A DNA stretch of 64,000 bases from Chitinophagaceae bacterium (GTDB taxonomy: Bacteria; Bacteroidota; Bacteroidia; Chitinophagales; Chitinophagaceae): positions 62,001 through 126,000 of the forward strand of contig JALNZE010000007.1 of assembly GCA_023229465.1 (NCBI GenBank). Direction: 5' to 3'. Numbering within the stretch: the first letter of the stretch is position 1; each line of letters starts with the position of its first letter. The notes beneath the pieces are model-generated. The model was not told the DNA's origin. It made no database searches and was given only the letters and a program-made list of their open reading frames with translations. Positions 45,189 to 54,693 of the stretch are shown here, one piece after another. A program made the position numbers and the translations under genes.

Positions 45189-46352
45189 TTGGTTGGTAAG
45201 AATAGATTTGGTGGAAACTGGCCCGTAGGATGGTCATCAAACCCCTGGACATTGCTATATAGAAAAAATAAAAATACGGTTACTTTCATTGCGCATATAG
45301 CGGCATGGATCTGTTTTTTTACACTACCCTACCTGGTGTTTTTCCCCCGGCTGCGCGACTTCAGCATGAGTAATCACCAGTTGGCTTCCATCATTTGTAA
45401 CAATGTGTTCCTGGTTGTTTTCTATTACCTGAATACACTGGTACTGATTCCCCGTTTTTTAGCCAAAGAAAAATGGTTTTTCTATGTTTTATCTATCATA
45501 GCCTGCTTATTCTTCTTTTTGTATATCCCAAAAGAAATTGCCAAACTGATAGCTGAACCGGAAGGATATAATCCGCTAAACAGGGAGTTCATCCGGAACC
45601 CAAATTATACAGGCAAGCCACATTACCAGGGAATGGGTATACGCGGTAGCCGGCGACCGGTAGCCGACCCATATAATACCGTTCTGTTCCTGCTCATTTT
45701 TACAGTAGGCACCTGTATATCCGTTATTCAACGCTGGCTACGCACTGAACAGACAAGGAAAGAAACAGAAAATGAAAAACTAAATACAGAACTGTCTTTT
45801 CTGAAATCACAGATAAATCCACACTTCTTTTTTAACACCTTGAATAATATTTATTCACTTGCGGTAGTACGAAGCGAGAAAACGGCCCCGGCCATAATGA
45901 AGTTATCTGCTATCATGCGCTACATACTTACTGAAACACAACGCGACTTTGTACCACTGAGTAATGAAGTAGATTTCATCAATAATTTTATTGACTTACA
46001 AAAAGTACGGTTAACTGAAAAAGTGATCCTGCATTTTTCTACCGAAGGAAGTGTAGATAATTTACTGGTGGCGCCACTCCTCTTTATCCCTTTTGTAGAA
46101 AATGCGTTCAAATACGGTGTTAGCACAAAAGAATCATCCAGTATTAACATTGAAATAAAAACAAAGGGAAATGCTATCTACTTTACGGCTGTAAACTACA
46201 TTGTACCTACCGAAAATAATCTGATGGATAATACGGGTATCGGTATTAATAATGTGAAACGCAGACTAGAACTGATGTACCCGGGCAAGCATAGTTTGAT
46301 CACATCGCAAAAAGATAATTATTATATTGTTCAACTAGAGATAGAAACCTGA
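45189..46352 (+). CDS. LytS/YehU-type sensor histidine kinase
   Basis: A membrane sensor kinase of the His_kinase (PF06580) class. Four N-terminal helices are visible (FIAHIAAWICFFTLPYLVFF; ASIICNNVFLVVFYYLNTLV; FFYVLSIIACLFFFLYI; VLFLLIFTVGTCIS). The kinase core has the phospho-acceptor His212 in LKSQINPHFFFNTLNNI, then PLSNEVDFINNFIDLQKVR, and an ATP-binding part (VAPLLFIPFVENAFKYGV, GIGINNVKRRLELMYP). The frame opens with TTG at 45189; another TTG at 45252 fits the usual N-terminus as well, and no ATG is available, so the start is uncertain. It overlaps the regulator gene at an ATGA. Confidence 0.92.
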   Translation: MVGKNRFGGNWPVGWSSNPWTLLYRKNKNTVTFIAHIAAWICFFTLPYLVFFPRLRDFSMSNHQLASIICNNVFLVVFYYLNTLVLIPRFLAKEKWFFYVLSIIACLFFFLYIPKEIAKLIAEPEGYNPLNREFIRNPNYTGKPHYQGMGIRGSRRPVADPYNTVLFLLIFTVGTCISVIQRWLRTEQTRKETENEKLNTELSFLKSQINPHFFFNTLNNIYSLAVVRSEKTAPAIMKLSAIMRYILTETQRDFVPLSNEVDFINNFIDLQKVRLTEKVILHFSTEGSVDNLLVAPLLFIPFVENAFKYGVSTKESSSINIEIKTKGNAIYFTAVNYIVPTENNLMDNTGIGINNVKRRLELMYPGKHSLITSQKDNYYIVQLEIET

Positions 46353-47050
46353 TGATACACTGTATTGCAATAGACGATGAACCACTGGCGCTGCAATTGA
46401 TAAGTGAATATTGCAGTAAAATATCTTTTCTGAAACTGGAAAAAATATTCACCAATACGGATGAAGCAAAAGCTTACCTGCAAAATAATACAGTGGACCT
46501 TCTTTTCCTCGATATACAAATGCCCGATATCAATGGTATGCAGTTCTATAAAAATCTGACCAAAAAACCACCCGTGGTATTTACTACAGCCTATAAAAAT
46601 TTTGCGGCAGAAGGCTTTAATGTGGATGCGGTAGATTATTTATTAAAACCATTTGAATACGACCGGTTTCTGAAAGCCTGTTACAAAGCCAATGAATACC
46701 TTGATTTTCTGATATCTCAGGAACTACAACTGAATTCAATCTTTGTAAAAGTGAATTATGAGATCATGAAGATCAACCTCAAAGACATTGAGTTAATAGA
46801 AGCACTGGATGATTATATCAAAATTTATATCAAACCTAATCCTGTACTCACTTTAATGACACTTAAGAGCATACAGGAAAAACTACCTGCCCGGGATTTT
46901 GTACGTGTGCATCGCTCATTTATAGTGCCAATTGGCCGTATTGAAAAATTCAGCAAAACCAAACTCTGGATCTCAGGTAAAGAAATACCGATTGGCAGCA
47001 GTTACAGTGGGGTATATGACCAACTGCTGGCTATTTCAAAAACAAAGTGA
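46352..47050 (+). CDS. LytTR-family response regulator
   Basis: A 232-residue DNA-binding regulator paired with the upstream kinase. The receiver domain begins CIAIDDEPLALQLISEYC; phospho-acceptor Asp54 is in LLFLDIQMPDINGM, with the Thr and Lys switch residues in VVFTTAYKNF and YLLKPFEYDR. The C-terminal LytTR domain is at about 130-230 (LKDIELIEALDDYIKIY, RDFVRVHRSFIVPIGRIE). Its ATG overlaps the kinase stop (ATGA), so they are translationally coupled. Targets are unknown; the polyphosphate genes and the downstream aldehyde dehydrogenase are neighbours, not proven targets. Confidence 0.95.
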   Translation: MIHCIAIDDEPLALQLISEYCSKISFLKLEKIFTNTDEAKAYLQNNTVDLLFLDIQMPDINGMQFYKNLTKKPPVVFTTAYKNFAAEGFNVDAVDYLLKPFEYDRFLKACYKANEYLDFLISQELQLNSIFVKVNYEIMKINLKDIELIEALDDYIKIYIKPNPVLTLMTLKSIQEKLPARDFVRVHRSFIVPIGRIEKFSKTKLWISGKEIPIGSSYSGVYDQLLAISKTK

Positions 47051-47075
47051 TTGACCTTTGGAATAACGAATGAAC

Positions 47076-47083
47076 TACCTTTG
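47076..47083 (+). promoter_or_regulatory. -7 box before the aldehyde dehydrogenase gene
   Basis: TACCTTTG is a perfect TAnnTTTG match, 18 bases upstream of the ATG at 47102. A TTG at 47051-47053 is 22 bases upstream of the box, within range for a -33 element. It supports a start at 47102 and a transcript separate from the LytS/LytTR genes. Confidence 0.5.
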
Positions 47084-47101
47084 CCGGCTAAATACCAGCA
47101 C

Positions 47102-48625
47102 ATGGAATTTCTTAAACAACTGGGGGTAGTTTCTCAAAATGAAGGTGTATCAACCGGCACACAATGGATTATCAGCAAAGGTGCTATCATCAACTCATTT
47201 TCGCCTGTTGATGGTAAACAAATAGGAACCGTTACTACAGCGGATCACCCATCCTACGAATTGGTGATGGCTAAAGCGCAGGAAGCCTTTGCAGTTTGGC
47301 GTACCTGGCCGGCGCCTAAACGGGGAGATATGGTAAGGCAGGTGGGCGATGCCTTAAGAGCCAATAAAGAATCATTGGGCAAACTTGTGAGTTATGAGAT
47401 GGGCAAGAGCCTGCAGGAAGGATATGGTGAAGTACAGGAAATGATTGATATCTGCGATTTTGCCGTGGGCCTCTCCCGCCAGTTATACGGTCTAACCATG
47501 CACAGCGAAAGACCGTTACACCGCATGTATGAACAGTGGCACCCATTGGGAATTACAGCCATCATATCGGCATTCAATTTTCCTGTGGCGGTATGGGCAT
47601 GGAACAGTGCTTTAGCCTGGATATGCGGCAATGTAACCATCTGGAAACCGAGCGAGAAAACACCGTTATGTGGCATTGCAGTTCAAAAAATTGTTGCTGA
47701 AGTATTCAAAAAAAATAAAGTACCGGAAGGAGTGAACAGTTTGGTACAGGGAGGCAGGGAAGTAGGTGAATGGTTAAGTAATGATACAAGAATACCATTG
47801 GTATCTGCCACCGGCTCTACCAGAATGGGTAAAGCATTAAGTTCGGCCGTTGCGGCAAGATTGGGTAGAAGCATACTGGAACTGGGTGGCAATAATGCCA
47901 TTATCATATCTAAAGATGCCGATTTGGATATGGCCCTCATTGGTGCTGTATTTGGCGCGGTAGGTACCGCGGGCCAACGTTGTACCACCACCCGCAGGTT
48001 GATTATACAGGAAACTGTTTACGAAAATTTTAAACAGAAATTAATAAAAGCCTATGGACAGTTACGCATTGGTGATCCATTGGATACGCACAATCATGTA
48101 GGACCATTGATTGATAAGGACGCGGTAAAAATGTATCTTACTTCAATTGAGGAATGTAAAAAGCAGGGCGGTCATTTCATTATAGAAGGCGGTGTGCTTA
48201 CAGGTAAAGGGTATGAAAGTGGCTGTTATGTAAAACCCTGCATCGCTGAAGCTAAAAATGAAATGGCAATAGTACAACACGAAACTTTTGCGCCCATTTT
48301 ATATTTACTGAAATACAATACCCTCGAAGAAGCCATCGCTTTACAGAATGGGGTACCGCAAGGACTCTCCTCTGCAATTATGACTGTGAACATGCGGGAA
48401 GCCGAACTGTTTCTATCACAAGCCGGTAGTGATTGCGGTATTGCGAATGTTAATATTGGTACCAGCGGAGCAGAAATTGGTGGCGCTTTTGGTGGCGAAA
48501 AAGAAACCGGCGGCGGCCGCGAATCTGGCAGCGATGCCTGGAAAGCCTATATGCGCAGGCAAACCAATACCATTAACTGGAGTGATAAACTGCCCCTGGC
48601 TCAAGGGATCGTGTTTGATTTGTAG
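47102..48625 (+). CDS. Aldehyde dehydrogenase, ALDH7 (antiquitin/AmaB-like)
   Basis: A 507-residue NAD-dependent dehydrogenase. The ATG at 47102 is chosen over an in-frame TTG at 47051; a promoter box lies between them. Catalytic residues are Cys294 (GTAGQRCTTTRRL) and Glu260 (ILELGGNNA). WHPLGITAIISAFNFPVAVW and the tail FGGEKETGGGRESGSDAWK with AYMRRQTNTINWS match the ALDH7/alpha-aminoadipic semialdehyde dehydrogenase group, acting in lysine breakdown. Other ALDH7 roles in osmotic or oxidative stress are possible. It is the last gene of the plus-strand run and is convergent with the carbonic anhydrase gene. Confidence 0.92.
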   Translation: MEFLKQLGVVSQNEGVSTGTQWIISKGAIINSFSPVDGKQIGTVTTADHPSYELVMAKAQEAFAVWRTWPAPKRGDMVRQVGDALRANKESLGKLVSYEMGKSLQEGYGEVQEMIDICDFAVGLSRQLYGLTMHSERPLHRMYEQWHPLGITAIISAFNFPVAVWAWNSALAWICGNVTIWKPSEKTPLCGIAVQKIVAEVFKKNKVPEGVNSLVQGGREVGEWLSNDTRIPLVSATGSTRMGKALSSAVAARLGRSILELGGNNAIIISKDADLDMALIGAVFGAVGTAGQRCTTTRRLIIQETVYENFKQKLIKAYGQLRIGDPLDTHNHVGPLIDKDAVKMYLTSIEECKKQGGHFIIEGGVLTGKGYESGCYVKPCIAEAKNEMAIVQHETFAPILYLLKYNTLEEAIALQNGVPQGLSSAIMTVNMREAELFLSQAGSDCGIANVNIGTSGAEIGGAFGGEKETGGGRESGSDAWKAYMRRQTNTINWSDKLPLAQGIVFDL

Positions 48626-48681
48626 GGAGGGGGGTATGATTGAGGGGTATCCAAAGAAATAAAAATCAAACAGCCTGTTTT

Positions 48682-49395
48682 TTATTGCTGTTTTGTGAAA
48701 GATACAGTGAAATCATCCAGGTCATAGCGTGCGCCTATAAGTTTTAATTCCCCTTTTTCCAGTTTCTCATGAATAATGTTAGACTGTGTTTTCAACTGCT
48801 TAATACCATGCTGCACATTGGCAATCACACATTCTTCGAGACGATTCTTGTCTGTTAACGGAATAGCTTTAATTTCGGATTCGCCTTTCAGGCTATCAAT
48901 GATATCTTTTATATGCCCTGGAGCCTCCTCCCCTTCAACAAAAGCCTTAATGGCACCACAGTTTTCATGACCCATTACCACAATCAGTTTTACACCCAGG
49001 TGTTCCACTGCATACTCTATACTGCCCAATTCCAGAGAACCAATCATGTTTCCTGCCGTACGTATTACAAACAGGTCCCCTACGCCCTGATCAAAAATTA
49101 ATTCAGGCGAAACGCGGCTGTCTGAGCAGCATACGATTACTGCAAAAGGGTGTTGACTTTTAGAAGCCTCTTTTAAATGCTGAAGGTCCACATCAGGATG
49201 AACAGGTTTCAAATGATGAAAGTGTTCATTTCCACTTACCAGTTTTGCGTAAGGTGATTCATTGTCAGCTTTTGAAATCAATCCCTTTTTTGAATCCGGA
49301 TGGCAGGCTACCAACGCGAATAGGATGATTGATAGAGAGAATGAGTGAATGAGTGAATGAGCGAATTTGAAAATTTGAAAATGAAGGTTCTTCAT
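48682..49395 (-). CDS. Beta-class carbonic anhydrase, predicted lipoprotein
   Basis: Interconverts CO2 and bicarbonate. It has 237 residues from the ATG at 49395 (an in-frame ATG at 49404 is also possible). Residues 1-30 form a lipoprotein signal with a lipobox ending LVAC (Cys31), so the enzyme is predicted outside the cytoplasm, unlike most beta enzymes. Zinc ligands are Cys90 (with Asp92-Arg94 in CSDSR), His143 and Cys146 (GHENCGAI). The catalytic core is complete. The DNA for the signal peptide consists of repeat words. It follows the SulP transporter gene with a 51-base gap, so the two are likely co-transcribed. Confidence 0.92.
   Translation of the reverse strand: MKNLHFQIFKFAHSLIHSFSLSIILFALVACHPDSKKGLISKADNESPYAKLVSGNEHFHHLKPVHPDVDLQHLKEASKSQHPFAVIVCCSDSRVSPELIFDQGVGDLFVIRTAGNMIGSLELGSIEYAVEHLGVKLIVVMGHENCGAIKAFVEGEEAPGHIKDIIDSLKGESEIKAIPLTDKNRLEECVIANVQHGIKQLKTQSNIIHEKLEKGELKLIGARYDLDDFTVSFTKQQ
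49339..49384. repeat. GAATGAGT and TTTGAAAA word repeats inside the carbonic anhydrase 5' end
   Basis: Tandem AGTGAATG words (AATGAGTGAATGAGTGAATG) are followed by two TTTGAAAA words (GAATTTGAAAATTTGAAAAT). Read on the minus strand they encode about residues 4-19 of the signal peptide (HFQIFKFAHSLIHSFS). The TTTGAAAA part is identical over 19 bases to the rpmJ-rpsM gap repeat at 26709. Confidence 0.8.
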
Positions 49396-49446
49396 ATATA
49401 ACATACATTTAAAACTTTCTTTGGCAACCCATGTTACAGGCAGTAA

Positions 49447-51117
49447 TCAATTTTTCTCCATGCCTTCAAGAATTATCTGGCTACTCCGTTTGAGGGCATC
49501 GTCAAAAGAAACAGTAACATTGGCTTTTCCAATAGCAAATAGCAATCTTGATTTCTTAAGTTCTTCTAAAACTTTTTCACTATGCACTTCCGATAAAATA
49601 AGTTTGGTACCCCTATGTTTGGTTTCTTTGTATACATCAGTAATACTGTGGATACCTGTGGCATCTATAATAGGAACATACCGCATACGGATAATCACCA
49701 CCTTGGGTTTCTTCTCAATAAATTTGATAGCATCCTTGAATTTATATGCGGCGCCAAAAAACAACGGGCCTGATATTTCAAAAACCTCTACCCCTTTAGG
49801 AATGGTGTAATTACCAATAGCCTCTTTATCGCCCGCACGGCCAGCCTCATCCCCTTCATTAGTTAACAAACTCACTTCACTCACTTTTATCATGTTACGC
49901 ATAAAAAGGAAAGCGGCAAGCACCATTCCAATTTCAATGGCAACTGTAAGATCAACGATAACGGTTAGCAGAAAGGTGGTGAGTAACACGGCTCCATCAC
50001 TTCGGGAGCCCTTAAGAACTGAAACAAAGTTTTCCCACTCACTCATATTATAAGCCACCACAACTAAAATCCCCGCTAAAGTGGCCATCGGAATTAATTC
50101 GGCCCATTTACCTACAAATACCATGATCAGTAATAAAACCAGCGCATGAACCATACCGGCTACCGGTGTTCGGCCACCATTTTTAACATTGGTGGCTGTT
50201 CTTGCAATGGCGCCTGTGGCTGGTATTCCACCAAAAACAGAGGAGAAAATATTAGCAACACCCTGTGCCACCAGTTCCATATTTGATTTATGCCTTCCCC
50301 CAATCATCCCATCAGAGACTACTGCAGACAATAAAGATTCAATGCCTCCCAATAAAGCAATGGTAAAAGCTGGTTGAATCAGATTTTTTATGATTGAGTA
50401 ATCCAGATGAGGAATTACCGGTATAGGAAGTGAGGATGGAATTTTGCCAAATCTGCTGCCAATGGTTTCCACAGGTAAATGCATCCAGTAGGCAGCTGCG
50501 GTTGTAACAAGTATGGCGATTAATGAACCTGGTATTTTATGAGTTATTTTTGGCCAGAATAGTATGATGGCAACTGTTGCAGAAGCAACAATGGCAGCTT
50601 CCAGGCTAACCGAACCGATATTTTCGATATACCTTTTCCATTTATCTGTAAAGTCTGCAGGTATGGCCCCCATTTCTAATCCAAGAAAATCTTTCATCTG
50701 TGAAGAGAAGATGAGCAATGCAATTCCACTCGTGAATCCGATGATTAAAGGATGGGGTATGAATTTGATCACGGCGCCCAAACGGGCAAAACCCATAATA
50801 ATGAGCATAATACCTGCCATAAAAGTGGCAATAATCAACCCATTCACGCCATATTGTTGTACAATCCCATAAACAATCACAATGAATGCCCCTGTAGGAC
50901 CACCAATCTGAACCCGGCTACCGCCTAAAGCAGAAATTACGAACCCGGCTATAATCGCTGTATATAACCCTTTCTCCGGGGATACCCCAGATGCAATGGC
51001 AAATGCAATAGCCAGCGGAAGAGCAACAATACCTACAATCAAGCCCGCCATCAGGTCTTTCCCAAATTGCTGCCGGTTATAGTTTTTAAGGGTGCTAAAT
51101 AGCTTGGGTGTAAACAT
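49447..51117 (-). CDS. SulP-family anion transporter with STAS domain
   Basis: An inner-membrane anion transporter (sulfate, bicarbonate or related). From the ATG at 51117 it has 556 residues. The first helices begin LMAGLIVGIVALPLAIAFAI, a SulP hallmark, and GGPTGAFIVIVYGIV follows; FGGIPATGAIARTATNVKNGG, split here as a conserved loop, is about residue 290. The cytosolic STAS domain is at about 445-550 (VEVFEISGPLFFGAA, VVIIRMRYVPIIDATGIHSI). An in-frame TTG at 51153 lies inside the -7 box and is rejected as start. The carbonic anhydrase gene downstream suggests bicarbonate as a substrate, by inference. Confidence 0.93.
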   Translation of the reverse strand: MFTPKLFSTLKNYNRQQFGKDLMAGLIVGIVALPLAIAFAIASGVSPEKGLYTAIIAGFVISALGGSRVQIGGPTGAFIVIVYGIVQQYGVNGLIIATFMAGIMLIIMGFARLGAVIKFIPHPLIIGFTSGIALLIFSSQMKDFLGLEMGAIPADFTDKWKRYIENIGSVSLEAAIVASATVAIILFWPKITHKIPGSLIAILVTTAAAYWMHLPVETIGSRFGKIPSSLPIPVIPHLDYSIIKNLIQPAFTIALLGGIESLLSAVVSDGMIGGRHKSNMELVAQGVANIFSSVFGGIPATGAIARTATNVKNGGRTPVAGMVHALVLLLIMVFVGKWAELIPMATLAGILVVVAYNMSEWENFVSVLKGSRSDGAVLLTTFLLTVIVDLTVAIEIGMVLAAFLFMRNMIKVSEVSLLTNEGDEAGRAGDKEAIGNYTIPKGVEVFEISGPLFFGAAYKFKDAIKFIEKKPKVVIIRMRYVPIIDATGIHSITDVYKETKHRGTKLILSEVHSEKVLEELKKSRLLFAIGKANVTVSFDDALKRSSQIILEGMEKN

Positions 51118-51150
51118 GCGTATATAGTGGGAGTTTACTTTATCTACCGG

Positions 51151-51180
51151 CAAATTTAACCAATTCGCTCAGTAACGCAA
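51151..51180 (-). promoter_or_regulatory. Promoter of the SulP-carbonic anhydrase pair
   Basis: On the minus strand: TTG (51178-51180), 19 bases, then TAAATTTG (51151-51158). This is the Bacteroidota TTG/TAnnTTTG arrangement at the expected spacing, the best promoter in the window. The predicted start of transcription near 51146 leaves a ~28-base leader before the ATG at 51117. Confidence 0.65.
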
Positions 51181-51391
51181 CCCATCTATCATCTGATATA
51201 TATCATATTTTATTTCAATAATTGTACAGTACCCAGTGTTTGGCAGGCATATACCGGCCTTTTTTAGCCGACAGGTTATCCTGGTGACTCTTCCGCTTTC
51301 ACTCCCTTAACATTTTCATAAAACTGTGCTTAAACCGTTATTTTATCAGTATCATTCCGCAAATTTGTAAGCATAGAAATAATTTTACACA

Positions 51392-53106
<1,715 letters not shown>

Positions 53107-53107
<1 letters not shown>

Positions 53108-53616
53108 TGCCAAGACCCTTATCAACCGATTTTCCTGCTTATTACGCAAAATATATTTTAAAGGTAGATGCAGATACCGTTTCTGAAGCTGTTACCGTTT
53201 ATTCAAAATCATTGATAGATTTTTTTACAAACCTGCCTGAAGCAAAAGCAGAATTTCGGTATGCCCCCGGTAAATGGACGGTTAAAGAATTACTGCAACA
53301 TATTGTTGATACAGAAAGGATCATGTCGTACCGTTTATTGTGTATTGCAAGAAAAGATAAAACACCACTTCCCTCCTTTGATGAAAATAACTATGCCGCC
53401 CATTCCGCAGCCAATGAAAGAAGTCTTGCTTCCATTAAAGAAGAATTTATTGCCGTTAGAAAAGCTACCGATTCTTTAATCGCCTCCCTGCAGGAATCTC
53501 AATTATCAGAAGTAGGCATAGCCAGTAATCTGCCAGTAACTGCCAATGCCATAGGTTTCATCATCTTCGGGCATATACTGCATCATAAACAGGTACTGGA
53601 AGAGAAATATTTGTAA
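53107..53616 (+). CDS. DinB-family protein
   Basis: A 169-residue four-helix bundle of the DinB/YfiT-like family, whose members bind a metal with three histidines and include thiol transferases and hydrolases. Family features are YAPGKWTVKELLQHIVDTER, MSYRLLCIARKD, and the C-terminal GHILHHKQVLEEKYL carrying further histidines. His of LLQHIVDTE and the two of GHILHH fit the three-His metal site. No specific substrate is known. It starts within the stop codon of the S8 protease, so it is translationally coupled to it. Confidence 0.88.
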
Positions 53617-53643
53617 GTTTTTTGTGGCTAACTTACCGGCACT

Positions 53644-54138
53644 ATGACGAGAATAGGACTCATCTCTGATACACATAATTATTTAGATGATTCAGTATTC
53701 AAACATTTTGAATATTGTGATGAAATTTGGCATGCCGGTGATTTTGGCACAAAAGTAGTCGCCGATGCTTTGAAAGCTTTTAAGCCCTTGCGTGGTGTCT
53801 ATGGGAATATTGACGGTTACGACATAAGAAGTGAATTTCCTGAAACAGTAACCTGGCATTCTGAGGAAGTTAAGATATTGATGATGCATATTGGCGGCTA
53901 TCCCCCAAAATACAACAGCAGGTCAAAAGCTTTCATCAGGGAGAATCATCCGCAAATATTCATCAGCGGGCATTCACATATTCTGAAGATCATTTACGAT
54001 AACCAGTTCAATTGTCTGCACATAAACCCCGGTGCGGCAGGTAAAGAAGGCTGGCACAAAATCAGAACCCTTGTACGATTTGTAATCGACGGGAAAGATA
54101 TTCGTGATTGTGAAATAATCGAATTAGGGAAAAAATAG
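53644..54138 (+). CDS. YfcE/MJ0936-type metallophosphoesterase
   Basis: A 164-residue calcineurin-like phosphoesterase. Metal-binding motifs are SDTHNYL (D-x-H), HAGDFGTK (GD), GNIDGYD (GN-D), MMHIGGYP (H) and ISGHSHI (GHxH). This is the single-domain class acting on phosphodiesters in vitro; its physiological substrate is unknown. It follows the DinB-family gene after 27 bases, probably in the same unit, and is convergent with and directly abuts the next gene (stop codons adjacent at 54138/54139). Confidence 0.9.
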   Translation: MTRIGLISDTHNYLDDSVFKHFEYCDEIWHAGDFGTKVVADALKAFKPLRGVYGNIDGYDIRSEFPETVTWHSEEVKILMMHIGGYPPKYNSRSKAFIRENHPQIFISGHSHILKIIYDNQFNCLHINPGAAGKEGWHKIRTLVRFVIDGKDIRDCEIIELGKK

Positions 54139-54609
54139 TTACAACCCCGGAAACCATGGTCTGCCAATAAGCTCACGGAAAGGCCATGGGATGCTGGCTA
54201 AAATAACCACCAGGGCTATCCCGAAATAGGTGAAGGCTTTTTTGTACTTCACTTCATCACTAACCTGTTTTTTTGCCTTAATATAGCCCATTGTAATAAG
54301 AATGATGGCAATTAACATACCCATCGGGTGTTCTATCCAAAAAAATCGTAAGACTCTATCTTTCATAAAACTGGCGCCTTCAGGCGGTACCGTTGTTATA
54401 AAACCATACCTGCCCAGCGCTACCTGATAAAAACCCAATAATGCGGTAGTATGCGCAGCAATCAATGTAATCAACCATACCTTTTTATCGCCCGGGGTAA
54501 GTGCTTTTTTCCCTTTCCACCCAGTATAGGCTTTCACAGTAGAAACTAATAAAAAAATAAGAATTACCCAACGCAGAATATTGTGCAGGTGTACAAGGCC
54601 GGTTTGCAT
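54139..54609 (-). CDS. Four-helix membrane protein
   Basis: A 156-residue integral membrane protein with four helices (LHNILRWVILIFLLVSTV, LITLIAAHTTALLGFYQVAL, PMGMLIAIILITMGYI, YFGIALVVILASIPWPF). Histidines within the first, second and third helices, or close to them (HLHN, AAHT, EHPMG), recall cytochrome-b-like membrane proteins, and Bacteroidota relatives are often labelled so, but heme binding is not shown. It lies downstream of the TolB-like gene on the same strand with an 84-base gap. Confidence 0.75.
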   Translation of the reverse strand: MQTGLVHLHNILRWVILIFLLVSTVKAYTGWKGKKALTPGDKKVWLITLIAAHTTALLGFYQVALGRYGFITTVPPEGASFMKDRVLRFFWIEHPMGMLIAIILITMGYIKAKKQVSDEVKYKKAFTYFGIALVVILASIPWPFRELIGRPWFPGL

Positions 54610-54693
54610 AATTTAGAATTTAGGCATTGAAGATAAAGCAGCCTGCCGTTACAACCGAAGTTTATTTTTGGGCATAAAAAATACATACATCCT

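Noticed and set aside
47051..47101. TTG at 47051 as the aldehyde dehydrogenase start
   Set aside because: A perfect -7 box (47076-47083) lies inside that extension and the family N-terminus fits the ATG at 47102.
24984..49384. Tandem words as a CRISPR array
   Set aside because: Units are 7-10 bases, imperfect, without regular unique spacers, and no cas genes are present.
51118..51153. TTG at 51153 as the SulP start
   Set aside because: It lies inside the -7 box of the best promoter in the window, so it would not be transcribed as a full codon upstream of the mRNA start; the ATG at 51117 begins the conserved N-terminus.
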